Assembly: GCA_937928195.1 (NCBI GenBank)
Contig: CALEYZ010000022.1
Coordinates: forward strand, 1 to 64,000
Direction: 5' to 3'
From: an uncultured Limnohabitans sp.
GTDB taxonomy: Bacteria > Pseudomonadota > Gammaproteobacteria > Burkholderiales > Burkholderiaceae_C
Length of the DNA stretch: 64,000 nucleotides
Part shown: positions 17,138 through 24,705 of the stretch, piece by piece
Position numbering within the stretch: position 1 is the first letter of the stretch
Layout of the letters: every line of letters starts with the position of its first letter
Program-made: the position numbers and the translations under genes
Notes under the pieces: model-generated
Seen by the model: the letters and a program-made list of their open reading frames with translations, nothing else
Told to the model about the DNA's origin: nothing
The model's database searches: none

Positions 17138-19534
17138 TTAAGCTTGCGCGGCACGTGCAACATTCAATGCGCTCCAAATGGCCTGAGGCGTCATGGGCAA
17201 ATGGTCAATCTTGGCGCCTTGCGTTGACAACGCGTCGTTGACGGCACTGGCGATGGCGGCTGGGCTGCCCAAATAGCCGGCTTCGCCAGAACCTTTTTGG
17301 CCAAACTCGGTGAGCGGTGAGGGCGTGCAATGGTCGACGATGGTGATGGCGGGCACTTCTGCAGAAGACGGCAACAAGTAGTCCATGAACGTACCTGACA
17401 ACAATTGACCTTCTGATGAAAACGCAAATTTTTCCATCAACGCAGCGCCCAACCCGTGGGCAATGCCGCCGTAGGTCATGCCATGCACCACATCCGGACT
17501 GATCATCACGCCACAATCATGTCCGCAAACATATTTGCGAACGCTGACTTTGCAGGTTTCTGGGTCAATGCTCGCCAACACCACATGCGATTCAAACGAG
17601 TGGCAAGGGTACATCTGCACCCGTCCGTCTTCGGTGGGCAACATGCCACCCGTTGGCACCTCCCAGACGAATTTTTCTTGCAAACCTGGCTCCATGCCCT
17701 CCGGCAATTGATGAAATTTGCGATGCGCAATTTCAACCAAGGCATCCCATGACATTGTTTGTGCGGAATTGCCACGGGCATGAACATGGCCGCCTTCATA
17801 GATCAATTCTTCGATGGCGATACCCATGTTGTGGGCTGCAATTTTCAGCAGTTTTTGTTTGATTTTTTTGGTCGCTCCCGCTGCCGCACCACCCAACATA
17901 ATGGCCATCCGGCTGCCGACCGGGCTGTTGGAGGGCAGGGCGTTGAGTGAGTCTGCATGCAAGACGCGAATGCCATCGGGTTCACGGTGCAAGACCTCAC
18001 CCACCACGGTCGATACCATGGTTTCATGCGCTTGTCCTGATGTGGATGTTCCCATCAAGGCCGTGACGGCACCTGACAAATCAACGCGCACCAAACACGA
18101 GTCCATCCATGTGGTGGTTTGGTTCTTGGGGTTGAACAATGGCTCGAACGAAGAGTTGCCGCCAGACGGTTCTAAGCAAGTAGAAATGCCAATGCCCGCC
18201 AATTGACCTTGCGAACGCAGTTGATCGCGTTCTTTCACCAAGTCCTCAAAGGCAGCTGTGGTCAATGCTTTGGTCATCACCGTGTCGTAATCACCTGAAT
18301 CGTAGTGCGTGCCGCTTGGGATGAGGTAAGGAAATTCGTCTTTGCCGATCAAATTGACACGACGCAAGGCGATGCGGTCCATGTTCAGGAAGCGCGCGAC
18401 TTTGTCGATGCCCGTCTCGAGGGCGTAGTTGGTGGGTGCTTGTCCAAATCCACGAACAGCTTCCTGTGGCGTCTTGTTGGTCATCACGGCCATGGCATCG
18501 TATTCCACACTCAGAATGCGATAAGGCCCAACGATGGCGCCTACGGGCTTGCCCAATTGGAGAGGTGATCTTCCAGAATAGGCGCCGATATCGTCTACAG
18601 CGCGCATCTTCATCGATTTGATTTCACCGTTCTTTTGGAAGCCTAACGTGACATCAAAAACTCGGTCAGGGCCCTGCATGTCGCCGCCGCGCATGTTTTC
18701 GAGGCGGTCTTCAACCAGCCTGACGGGACGGCCTAATTTTTTGGCCAAATAACCCACCAGAACAGAATGTTTCAAGCCACGTTTAACGCCATAGCTGCCG
18801 CCCACATCCACGTCAAAGTGCACGCGCACATCATTGCCGGACAAACGCAAGGCCTTGGCCACTTGATCAGGGAATTTGGGCATTTGAATGGATGCCCAAA
18901 CATCCAAAATGCCTGTTGAATCGTTCCATTGACAAGCCACTGCAAATGTTTCAATCGGTACCGTGGCATTGCGTGCCCAGCTGACTTGGTAGCTGAGTTG
19001 GTGATCGCATTTGGCAAAGTCTTCTTCAACGGGGCCCCAAACAAACTTCCTGTGGAAAATGACGTTGCTGCCGTGTGCAGGATGCACCAGCGTTGCGTTA
19101 GGTTTCAAGGCTTCTTGTGGATCAACAACACAGGGCAGTTGCTCATAATCGACATTGACCAGTTCTGCGGCATCTTCTGCCAAGGCCCTGCTGTCTGCCA
19201 CCACCGCAGCGACCCATTCACCCGCATAACGTGTGACATCAAATGCCAAAGGAAAGCGGGTCACTTGAGGCGCATCCACCCCAGGCAACATGGCATCGAT
19301 GTGTTGGCAAAGTTCTTCTCCTGTGAGAACTGCATGCACGCCTGGCATGGCCAAGGCTTCTGCGGCATCGATGCTTTTGATTTTGGCGCTGGCATAGGGT
19401 GAAGCGACCAGCGCAATGTGCAACATGCCCGGCAGTTGAATGTCTGCGGCATAGCGACCTTTGCCGACCACGAAGCGTTTGTGTTCCACCGCTCGGCGGT
19501 GTTTTCCAATGAAGCGAAAGGGTGTTTTGCTCAT
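17138..19534 (-). CDS. Molybdenum hydroxylase large subunit (xanthine dehydrogenase family, CoxL-like)
   Basis: The 798-residue subunit should bind the molybdopterin-cytosine-dinucleotide cofactor and hydroxylate a ring or aldehyde carbon with water-derived oxygen. Family landmarks are RAVEHKRFVVGKGRYAADI at the N-terminus, FDVDVGGSYGVKRG (about 240-253), GQAHE near residue 500 and the catalytic glutamate E751 in KGSGEAG. The loop that is AYxCSFR in true CO dehydrogenases reads AVRGFGQAP here (359-367), with no cysteine, so CO oxidation is unlikely. It is encoded two bases after the 2Fe-2S subunit gene. The maturation gene of the XdhC type is not in the window. Confidence 0.93.
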   Translation of the reverse strand: MSKTPFRFIGKHRRAVEHKRFVVGKGRYAADIQLPGMLHIALVASPYASAKIKSIDAAEALAMPGVHAVLTGEELCQHIDAMLPGVDAPQVTRFPLAFDVTRYAGEWVAAVVADSRALAEDAAELVNVDYEQLPCVVDPQEALKPNATLVHPAHGSNVIFHRKFVWGPVEEDFAKCDHQLSYQVSWARNATVPIETFAVACQWNDSTGILDVWASIQMPKFPDQVAKALRLSGNDVRVHFDVDVGGSYGVKRGLKHSVLVGYLAKKLGRPVRLVEDRLENMRGGDMQGPDRVFDVTLGFQKNGEIKSMKMRAVDDIGAYSGRSPLQLGKPVGAIVGPYRILSVEYDAMAVMTNKTPQEAVRGFGQAPTNYALETGIDKVARFLNMDRIALRRVNLIGKDEFPYLIPSGTHYDSGDYDTVMTKALTTAAFEDLVKERDQLRSQGQLAGIGISTCLEPSGGNSSFEPLFNPKNQTTTWMDSCLVRVDLSGAVTALMGTSTSGQAHETMVSTVVGEVLHREPDGIRVLHADSLNALPSNSPVGSRMAIMLGGAAAGATKKIKQKLLKIAAHNMGIAIEELIYEGGHVHARGNSAQTMSWDALVEIAHRKFHQLPEGMEPGLQEKFVWEVPTGGMLPTEDGRVQMYPCHSFESHVVLASIDPETCKVSVRKYVCGHDCGVMISPDVVHGMTYGGIAHGLGAALMEKFAFSSEGQLLSGTFMDYLLPSSAEVPAITIVDHCTPSPLTEFGQKGSGEAGYLGSPAAIASAVNDALSTQGAKIDHLPMTPQAIWSALNVARAAQA

Positions 19535-19536
19535 GG

Positions 19537-20031
19537 TCAGACGTTCTCAGGTTTTGTGGCGTACATCACAGCGTCGACGATTTGTTGATAGCCTGTGCAT
19601 CTGCAGATGTTGCTGCTGATGGCCTCGCGAACTTGATTTTCTGTGGGATGTGGATTGTCGGCAACCAATGCATGGCATGCCATCAGCATGCCGGGTGTGC
19701 AATACCCGCATTGCAACGCATGCTTTTCGCAGAAGGCGTCTTGAATTTTGGTCATGACGCCACGTTCGGGTGCCAAGCCTTCAACAGTGGTCACACGCAT
19801 GTCGTCTGCTTGAACGGCAAACATGCAGCATGAACGAACGGGTTCGTCATTGAGCATGACTGTGCACGCCCCACAAACGCCATGTTCACAGCCGACGTGT
19901 GTGCCCGTCAGCCCCAGTTCATCACGTAAGAAATCGACCAGACTGGTGCGAGGTTCGACATGACGCTGTTGCTTGACGCCATTGACTTGAATTTGTATCG
20001 ACTTTTTATCGATGTGGGTTGTTGAACTCAT
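19537..20031 (-). CDS. Molybdenum hydroxylase 2Fe-2S subunit (CoxS-like)
   Basis: The small electron-transfer subunit has 164 residues. The plant-ferredoxin-type cluster ligands are C48, C53, C56 and C68, and the second, helical-domain cluster is held by C108, C111, C143 and C145 (CGYC and CRC). The length is typical. The ATG at 20031 is preferred; a TTG at 20040 is in frame but would shorten the 12-base gap after the FAD subunit gene. Gene order FAD subunit, 2Fe-2S subunit, large subunit (M-S-L) matches carbon monoxide dehydrogenase-type operons. Confidence 0.94.
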   Translation of the reverse strand: MSSTTHIDKKSIQIQVNGVKQQRHVEPRTSLVDFLRDELGLTGTHVGCEHGVCGACTVMLNDEPVRSCCMFAVQADDMRVTTVEGLAPERGVMTKIQDAFCEKHALQCGYCTPGMLMACHALVADNPHPTENQVREAISSNICRCTGYQQIVDAVMYATKPENV

Positions 20032-20043
20032 GATCTTCAATCT

Positions 20044-20931
20044 TTATTCGGCCTGTACACCCAGTGACTGCTTGTAGGCACTCATCAAGGCGCGTGTCAT
20101 CAAGGCTTGCGCCAAATGTTTCCTGTACTCAGCAGATGCGTGCATGTCGCTGCCGGGTTGGCTTTGTTGAGCTGCTGTGTGAGCAACGTGTTGGGCCAGC
20201 TCTGGCGTCAGTTGTTGCTTGATCAGTGATGCGGCCAGTTCTGGGTAGACCAAAGGCGTGCCATCCACGCCACCCAAGCCCAAACTGATCCTTGAAATTG
20301 CACCATCTGCTGTCGTCTGAATTTGACATGCGGCGGAGGCCATGGCGAAGTCACCTTTTCGAATGGCCGTTTCCTCAAACGCAGTGCCAATGCGGCCGCC
20401 TTGCCAAACAGGCCAAGTGATGTCGGTCAGTGCCTCAGTTTCGCTCAGGGCCGTGAACATCGGACCTAAAAAGAATTCAGCCGCCTGCAGGGATCTTGCA
20501 CCTTCATCATGCGATTCAAGCTGCAATTTCACATCCAATACCAATGCCGCCAATGCCAGCTCTGCGGATGGGTCTGCATGGGCCAAACTGCCACCCACTG
20601 TGCCGCGATTGCGTGTTTGTTCGTGGCCGACCCATTTCAGGCCTTTGGCGACCAAGGGCAGGTGGGACGACAGTTGAGGGTGAAATTCCAAGTCGCGCTG
20701 CCTGACACCTGCGCCCAACTGCACGATTTGATCTTGCACTTGAATGTTTTTGAGACTGTCCAAGCGGTTAATGTCAATTAAGCAGGAGGGCCTTGCAAGA
20801 CGCATGGCCATCATGGGCACCAAGCTTTGGCCACCCGCAATCAGTTTGGCGTCGCCACCATGTTGCTGAAGCGTCTCTAAGGCTTGAGCCAGAGAGTCAG
20901 CTCTCACGTAGTCAAAGGGTGCGGCTTTCAT
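20044..20931 (-). CDS. Molybdenum hydroxylase FAD subunit (CoxM-like)
   Basis: The 295-residue subunit carries the FAD site of the family: KLIAGGQSLVPMMAMR (about residues 29-44) and RNRGTVGGSLAHADP (about 111-125). It passes electrons from the iron-sulfur subunit to an acceptor. It is the first gene of the minus-strand operon, with AAGGAG about ten bases before its ATG, and diverges from the LysR gene with 166 bp between. The C-terminal domain (SDMHASAEYRKHLAQALMTR) is the usual CO-dehydrogenase flavoprotein C-terminal fold. Confidence 0.94.
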   Translation of the reverse strand: MKAAPFDYVRADSLAQALETLQQHGGDAKLIAGGQSLVPMMAMRLARPSCLIDINRLDSLKNIQVQDQIVQLGAGVRQRDLEFHPQLSSHLPLVAKGLKWVGHEQTRNRGTVGGSLAHADPSAELALAALVLDVKLQLESHDEGARSLQAAEFFLGPMFTALSETEALTDITWPVWQGGRIGTAFEETAIRKGDFAMASAACQIQTTADGAISRISLGLGGVDGTPLVYPELAASLIKQQLTPELAQHVAHTAAQQSQPGSDMHASAEYRKHLAQALMTRALMSAYKQSLGVQAE

Positions 20932-21097
20932 GCGCGGGCACTCCTTTTCGACAACTTGCTTTTTCTCACGCAGGACTCCTTTGAGTGTCTAAATAGTTTC
21001 TGCCCGTTATGAGGGCGATGCAAATCAGTTTATTTCACGGACTTTGAAGAAAACTCACATCCAAGCAAGAAATCTAAAGCTTATGTAAGATGGCGGC
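20932..21097. promoter_or_regulatory. Divergent promoter region between the molybdenum-enzyme operon and the LysR gene
   Basis: These 166 bases must carry the promoters for the 12-gene minus operon and the LysR gene. The part next to the LysR gene is AT-rich and includes CTTATGTAAG (21080-21089), a palindrome apart from its two central bases, and other TnnA-type pairs suitable for a LysR dimer. No promoter hexamers could be assigned with confidence. Confidence 0.5.
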
Positions 21098-22045
21098 ATG
21101 AGAAAACTTCCTCCATTGAATGCGGTGCGCGCTTTTGAGGCTGCTGCACGCCACGTTAGCTTCACAAAAGCAGCCAAAGAACTTTTTGTCACACACGGTG
21201 CGGTCAGCAAACAGGTGGCAACGTTGGAAACTTGGCTGGGAACCACCTTGTTCAATCGAGCGCAGTCTCAGCTGAGCCTGACAGACGCAGGACGAACCTT
21301 TTTGGCAGCCGTTACACCTGCGCTCGACCGCATTGCCGTGACATCCATGCAATTGCTTGAGCAAACCGAACCCACGGCTTTGCGAATCAGTGCACCTCCC
21401 ACCTTCACCATGCGATGGTTGATTCCTCGCATTTCAGCTTTTCAAAGGCGACGAGGTGGGGTTGAGGTCAAGCTCACCACCTCGACCGCCACCGTCAATT
21501 TTGAGGACCGTGTCTACGATGTGGCTATTCGGGGAGCGCATCAACCTTTGCCCGGCATGTTGTCCGTGCCATTCATGACCGAAACCATTGTGCCGATTTG
21601 TCACCCCGATCTGTTGGAGCAAGGCAAGTTAACTGACCCACAAAGTTTGAAAGACCATACCTTGATCAGCTATGACACCGAGCCCATGGCATGGTCAGAG
21701 TGGCTGCCCATGGCGGGTCAAGCAGATTTGCGTGTGTCGCATACCCTGCAGTTTGAGCAGATGTATTTCGCACTGCAAGCTGCCGCAGAAGGTTTGGGTG
21801 TGGTGTTGGTGCCGCTCTTTTTAGTGGCCGATGACATCATTGCGGGTCGATTGTGTGCACCCTTTGGCCTGTTAGGCGCACGTCAACGTCGCTACTACGC
21901 CAATGCCCCATTGAGTGCACAAGAAAGCCCAGTGATCGAGGGCTTCTGTGAATGGTTGCTCAAAGAAGGCCAAGACACAGAGCAGTCGATTGACCAACTG
22001 GCTGAAACCATGGGTTGGACAGTTACTGGCCATCCTGCTGTGTGA
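21098..22045 (+). CDS. LysR family transcriptional regulator, GcvA-like subgroup
   Basis: The regulator has 315 residues: an N-terminal winged helix-turn-helix (LPPLNAVRAFEAAARHVSFT, recognition helix in AVSKQVATLE, about residues 5-62) and a C-terminal effector-binding domain. The opening LPPLNAVRAFEAAARH is typical of GcvA-like LysR members. Placed between the minus-strand operon and the plus-strand UbiD/UbiX genes, it is the only regulator in the cluster and probably controls both in response to the substrate or an intermediate. It is followed after 76 bp by ubiD 2 on the same strand. Confidence 0.93.
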   Translation: MRKLPPLNAVRAFEAAARHVSFTKAAKELFVTHGAVSKQVATLETWLGTTLFNRAQSQLSLTDAGRTFLAAVTPALDRIAVTSMQLLEQTEPTALRISAPPTFTMRWLIPRISAFQRRRGGVEVKLTTSTATVNFEDRVYDVAIRGAHQPLPGMLSVPFMTETIVPICHPDLLEQGKLTDPQSLKDHTLISYDTEPMAWSEWLPMAGQADLRVSHTLQFEQMYFALQAAAEGLGVVLVPLFLVADDIIAGRLCAPFGLLGARQRRYYANAPLSAQESPVIEGFCEWLLKEGQDTEQSIDQLAETMGWTVTGHPAV

Positions 22046-22121
22046 GTATTTCTCTGGTTCGGTCTGATGCATTTGAAAAACAATACGGGCATCATCGAAA
22101 CTTCTTTTTGAATTAGCAGTC

Positions 22122-23753
22122 ATGAGTCAATCACATACCGGTTACCCCGACCTTCACGATCATTTGGAGACACTCAAACAACGAGGCTTGCTGCAAGTCA
22201 TCGATCGTCCCATCGACAAAGATTCTGAGCTTCACCCATTGGTCCGCTGGCAATTTGTGGGGGGCATGGATGAAGCTGAGCGCAAAGCTTTTCTGTTTAC
22301 CAACATCGTGAATGCGCAAGGTCGTCGCTACGACATTCCTGTCGTGGTCGGCGCATTGGCTGCCAACCGAGAAATTTACAGCGTTGGCATGGGCTCTACT
22401 GTTGAAGACATTCAAGCACGCTGGGACCAGGCCATTGCCAACCCCATTCCACCTCAGATGGTTGAGAAAGCTGAGTGCCAAGAAGTGGTTCACGAAGGCG
22501 CTGATTTACAAGGCGAAGGCCATGGCTTGGACATGTTGCCGATCCCCATTTCAACCCCCGGTTTTGACAGTGCACCGACACTGACGGCAACCAATGTGAT
22601 CACGGTGGATCCAGAAACGGGTGTTCAAAACATGGGCACTTATCGTTGCGCTTTGAAAGCACCTGATCGCATGGTTGTTCGAATGGCCACACGCGTGGGA
22701 GGGGCTGGAGGCTACCTGCATTACCAGGCTTGGAAAAAAGCAGGTCACAAAACCATGCCGTGCGCTGTGGTCTTGGGTTGCCCACCTTTTGTTGCATTCA
22801 TGGGCCCTCAAAAATTGCCGATTGGCATGGATGAGTTTGATGTCGCTGGTGGTTTGGCTGGAGTCCCCATTCAAATCACCAAAGGCCGCACCGTTGATTT
22901 GCGCGTTCCCGCCCAAGCGGAGATCGTGATCGAAGGTCAAATTGATTTGGACATGTTGGAGCCCGAGGCACCGTTTGGTGAATCACATGGTCACGTTGCA
23001 TTGGAAGAATACAACTTGCCCATGAAAATTACGGCCATCACGCATCGATTGAAGCCCGTGATTCCTTCCTACATCAGCCAAGTTGCACCCAGTGAATCGA
23101 GTGTGATCAAACGGGTGGCCTACGAACCCTTGTTCTTGGCCCATCTGCGCAGTTCTTTGGGCATTCGGGGTGTGAAGAAAGTGTCTTTGCATGAACCGCT
23201 CACAGGTTTGTTGCGCGTCACCATCGTCACCTTTGAAAAGTCCACACCGAAAACAGAAATTTGGCGTGCCTTGTATGGTGCAGCTTTCTTCAAAGGCGAT
23301 TGCGGAAAAATCGTGATTGCCGTCAATGAAGACATTGATCCCGACAATGCCGATGCCTTGCTTTGGGCCATGGCCTATCGCATGAATCCTGTGGCCGACG
23401 TTCGTACCTTGGACCACCGCGGCCAAGGGCATGGTCCTAAACGTGAAAACGATGGTGAAGAAGATTCAACTTTGTTGATGGACGCCACCATGAAGGGGGA
23501 CATGCCGCCTTTGGCGCTGCCAACACAGCCCTACATGGAACGGTCAAAAGCCATTTGGGAAGAAATGGGCTTGCCCAAATTGCGGCCTCAAGCGCCATGG
23601 TTCGGTTACTCGTTGGGCGATTGGTTGCCCCAATGGGATGAAGCCGCAGAACGCGCAGCCACAGGTCGCTATTTAGAAAACGGCAAGATCAGCTTGAAAC
23701 ATCAACGCAACGATGTCAAAGCCGAGTCCAAATTCAGGCCCGATGAAGTTTGA
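22122..23753 (+). CDS. UbiD family decarboxylase (second copy)
   Basis: The prenylated-FMN-dependent decarboxylase has 543 residues without the basic tails of its paralogue at 11906. Conserved features are NMGTYR (170-175), VVRMATRVGG (185-194), which agrees with the E. coli UbiD pattern, the CPP loop (220-222) and the catalytic glutamates E282 and E287 in EPEAPFGESHGH. Its direct partner ubiX follows, with an in-frame TTG overlapping this stop and an ATG 23 bp later. Together they form a self-sufficient decarboxylase module. The substrate is probably an aromatic or alpha,beta-unsaturated acid. Confidence 0.93.
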   Translation: MSQSHTGYPDLHDHLETLKQRGLLQVIDRPIDKDSELHPLVRWQFVGGMDEAERKAFLFTNIVNAQGRRYDIPVVVGALAANREIYSVGMGSTVEDIQARWDQAIANPIPPQMVEKAECQEVVHEGADLQGEGHGLDMLPIPISTPGFDSAPTLTATNVITVDPETGVQNMGTYRCALKAPDRMVVRMATRVGGAGGYLHYQAWKKAGHKTMPCAVVLGCPPFVAFMGPQKLPIGMDEFDVAGGLAGVPIQITKGRTVDLRVPAQAEIVIEGQIDLDMLEPEAPFGESHGHVALEEYNLPMKITAITHRLKPVIPSYISQVAPSESSVIKRVAYEPLFLAHLRSSLGIRGVKKVSLHEPLTGLLRVTIVTFEKSTPKTEIWRALYGAAFFKGDCGKIVIAVNEDIDPDNADALLWAMAYRMNPVADVRTLDHRGQGHGPKRENDGEEDSTLLMDATMKGDMPPLALPTQPYMERSKAIWEEMGLPKLRPQAPWFGYSLGDWLPQWDEAAERAATGRYLENGKISLKHQRNDVKAESKFRPDEV

Positions 23754-23776
23754 AAGACATTGACACCCCAAACGCC

Positions 23777-24376
23777 ATGAGCAACACCACGCCATCCTCT
23801 TCCAAAAGACGCTTGATCGTCGGCATCAGTGGTGCTTCAGGCATCGTCTATGGTGTTCGTTTGCTTCAGGTGCTCCAACAATCAGATGTTGAGACCCACC
23901 TGGTCATGAGCGATTCTGCGCGCATGACATTGGCCACCGAATTGGACATGAGCGTGAAAGAGGTGGAAGCCTTGGCCACCGAAGTCCACAGCGCCAAAAA
24001 CATCGGCGCAACCATTTCTTCGGGATCGTTCAAAACCATGGGCATGGTGGTTGCGCCGTGTTCCATCAAGTCTTTGTCTGAAATCGCTTATGGCTTGACT
24101 GGCGGGTTGCTGTCACGCGCTGCCGATGTGGTTTTGAAAGAGCGCCGCCGTCTGGTCTTGTTGGTCCGTGAAACGCCGTTGCACACAGGGCACATTCGCA
24201 CCATGCTTCAAGCCTCAGAAAATGGCGCTATTTTGATGCCGCCTGTTCCTGCGCTGTATGCACGCCCCAACTCCATTGATGACATGGTCAATCACACCGT
24301 GGGCCGTTGCTTGGATTTGTTTGACATTGAAACCGAACTGGTCACCCGTTGGGCTGGTATGGGCCAAAACAAGTAA
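23777..24376 (+). CDS. ubiX: Flavin prenyltransferase UbiX
   Basis: UbiX joins a dimethylallyl group to FMN, giving the prenyl-FMN cofactor needed by UbiD enzymes. The product (199 residues from the ATG at 23777) shows the FMN-binding ISGASGIVYGVRLL near the N-terminus, the SSGSFKTMGMVVAPCS segment and the RRRLVLLVRETPLH motif. A TTG at 23750, overlapping the upstream ubiD stop, is an alternative start adding nine residues. Its association with ubiD 2 suggests a catabolic copy distinct from any ubiquinone-biosynthesis ubiX elsewhere in the genome. It can also supply the UbiD encoded at 11906. Confidence 0.93.
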   Translation: MSNTTPSSSKRRLIVGISGASGIVYGVRLLQVLQQSDVETHLVMSDSARMTLATELDMSVKEVEALATEVHSAKNIGATISSGSFKTMGMVVAPCSIKSLSEIAYGLTGGLLSRAADVVLKERRRLVLLVRETPLHTGHIRTMLQASENGAILMPPVPALYARPNSIDDMVNHTVGRCLDLFDIETELVTRWAGMGQNK

Positions 24377-24385
24377 AGCGCTGGT

Positions 24386-24670
24386 ATGCAGACCTTGTTC
24401 GTTTACTACAAATTGCCAGTGACCGATCACGATCAGTGGCGACCACGCGTTGAAGCTTTTCAAAATGAACTGAGGCAAAAGTGGTCTGGCCTCAGTACAT
24501 CTCTAATGCAAAGACCAGAAGCAACGCCAGAGGGCATTGAAACCTGGATGGAAATTTACAGTCACGCGGAAGGTGTCACGCAAGAAATCATGGACAGCAT
24601 TGCTGCCTTGGCCCTTGCGCATGGCTTGCCGCCTAAAAGAATGGCTGAGTTTTTCATTCCATTGCGATAA
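24386..24670 (+). CDS. DUF4936 family protein
   Basis: The 94-residue protein begins LFVYYKLPVTDHDQWRPRV and ends with WMEIYSHAEGV and AEFF segments, matching DUF4936, a small betaproteobacterial family likely to have a ferredoxin-like alpha+beta fold. No catalytic residues are known. It lies 9 bp after ubiX and 35 bp before the ThDP-enzyme gene in the same direction, so it is probably co-transcribed with them. Either it is a small accessory or enzyme of the pathway, or a resident gene into which the cluster has been built. Confidence 0.78.
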   Translation: MQTLFVYYKLPVTDHDQWRPRVEAFQNELRQKWSGLSTSLMQRPEATPEGIETWMEIYSHAEGVTQEIMDSIAALALAHGLPPKRMAEFFIPLR

Positions 24671-24705
24671 AACTTCAAAAACCTGTCTATTTGAGGAGCA
24701 CAAAG

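Noticed and set aside
17138..20931. Assignment of the molybdenum enzyme as CO dehydrogenase (CoxMSL)
   Set aside because: The copper-binding AYxCSFR loop is absent (AVRGFGQAP at residues 359-367) and the maturation genes are missing, so only the general family is supported.
24691..24705. Start of the ThDP enzyme at the TTG at 24691
   Set aside because: That codon overlaps the GAGGAG ribosome-binding site for the ATG at 24706, so it cannot be the translation start in practice.
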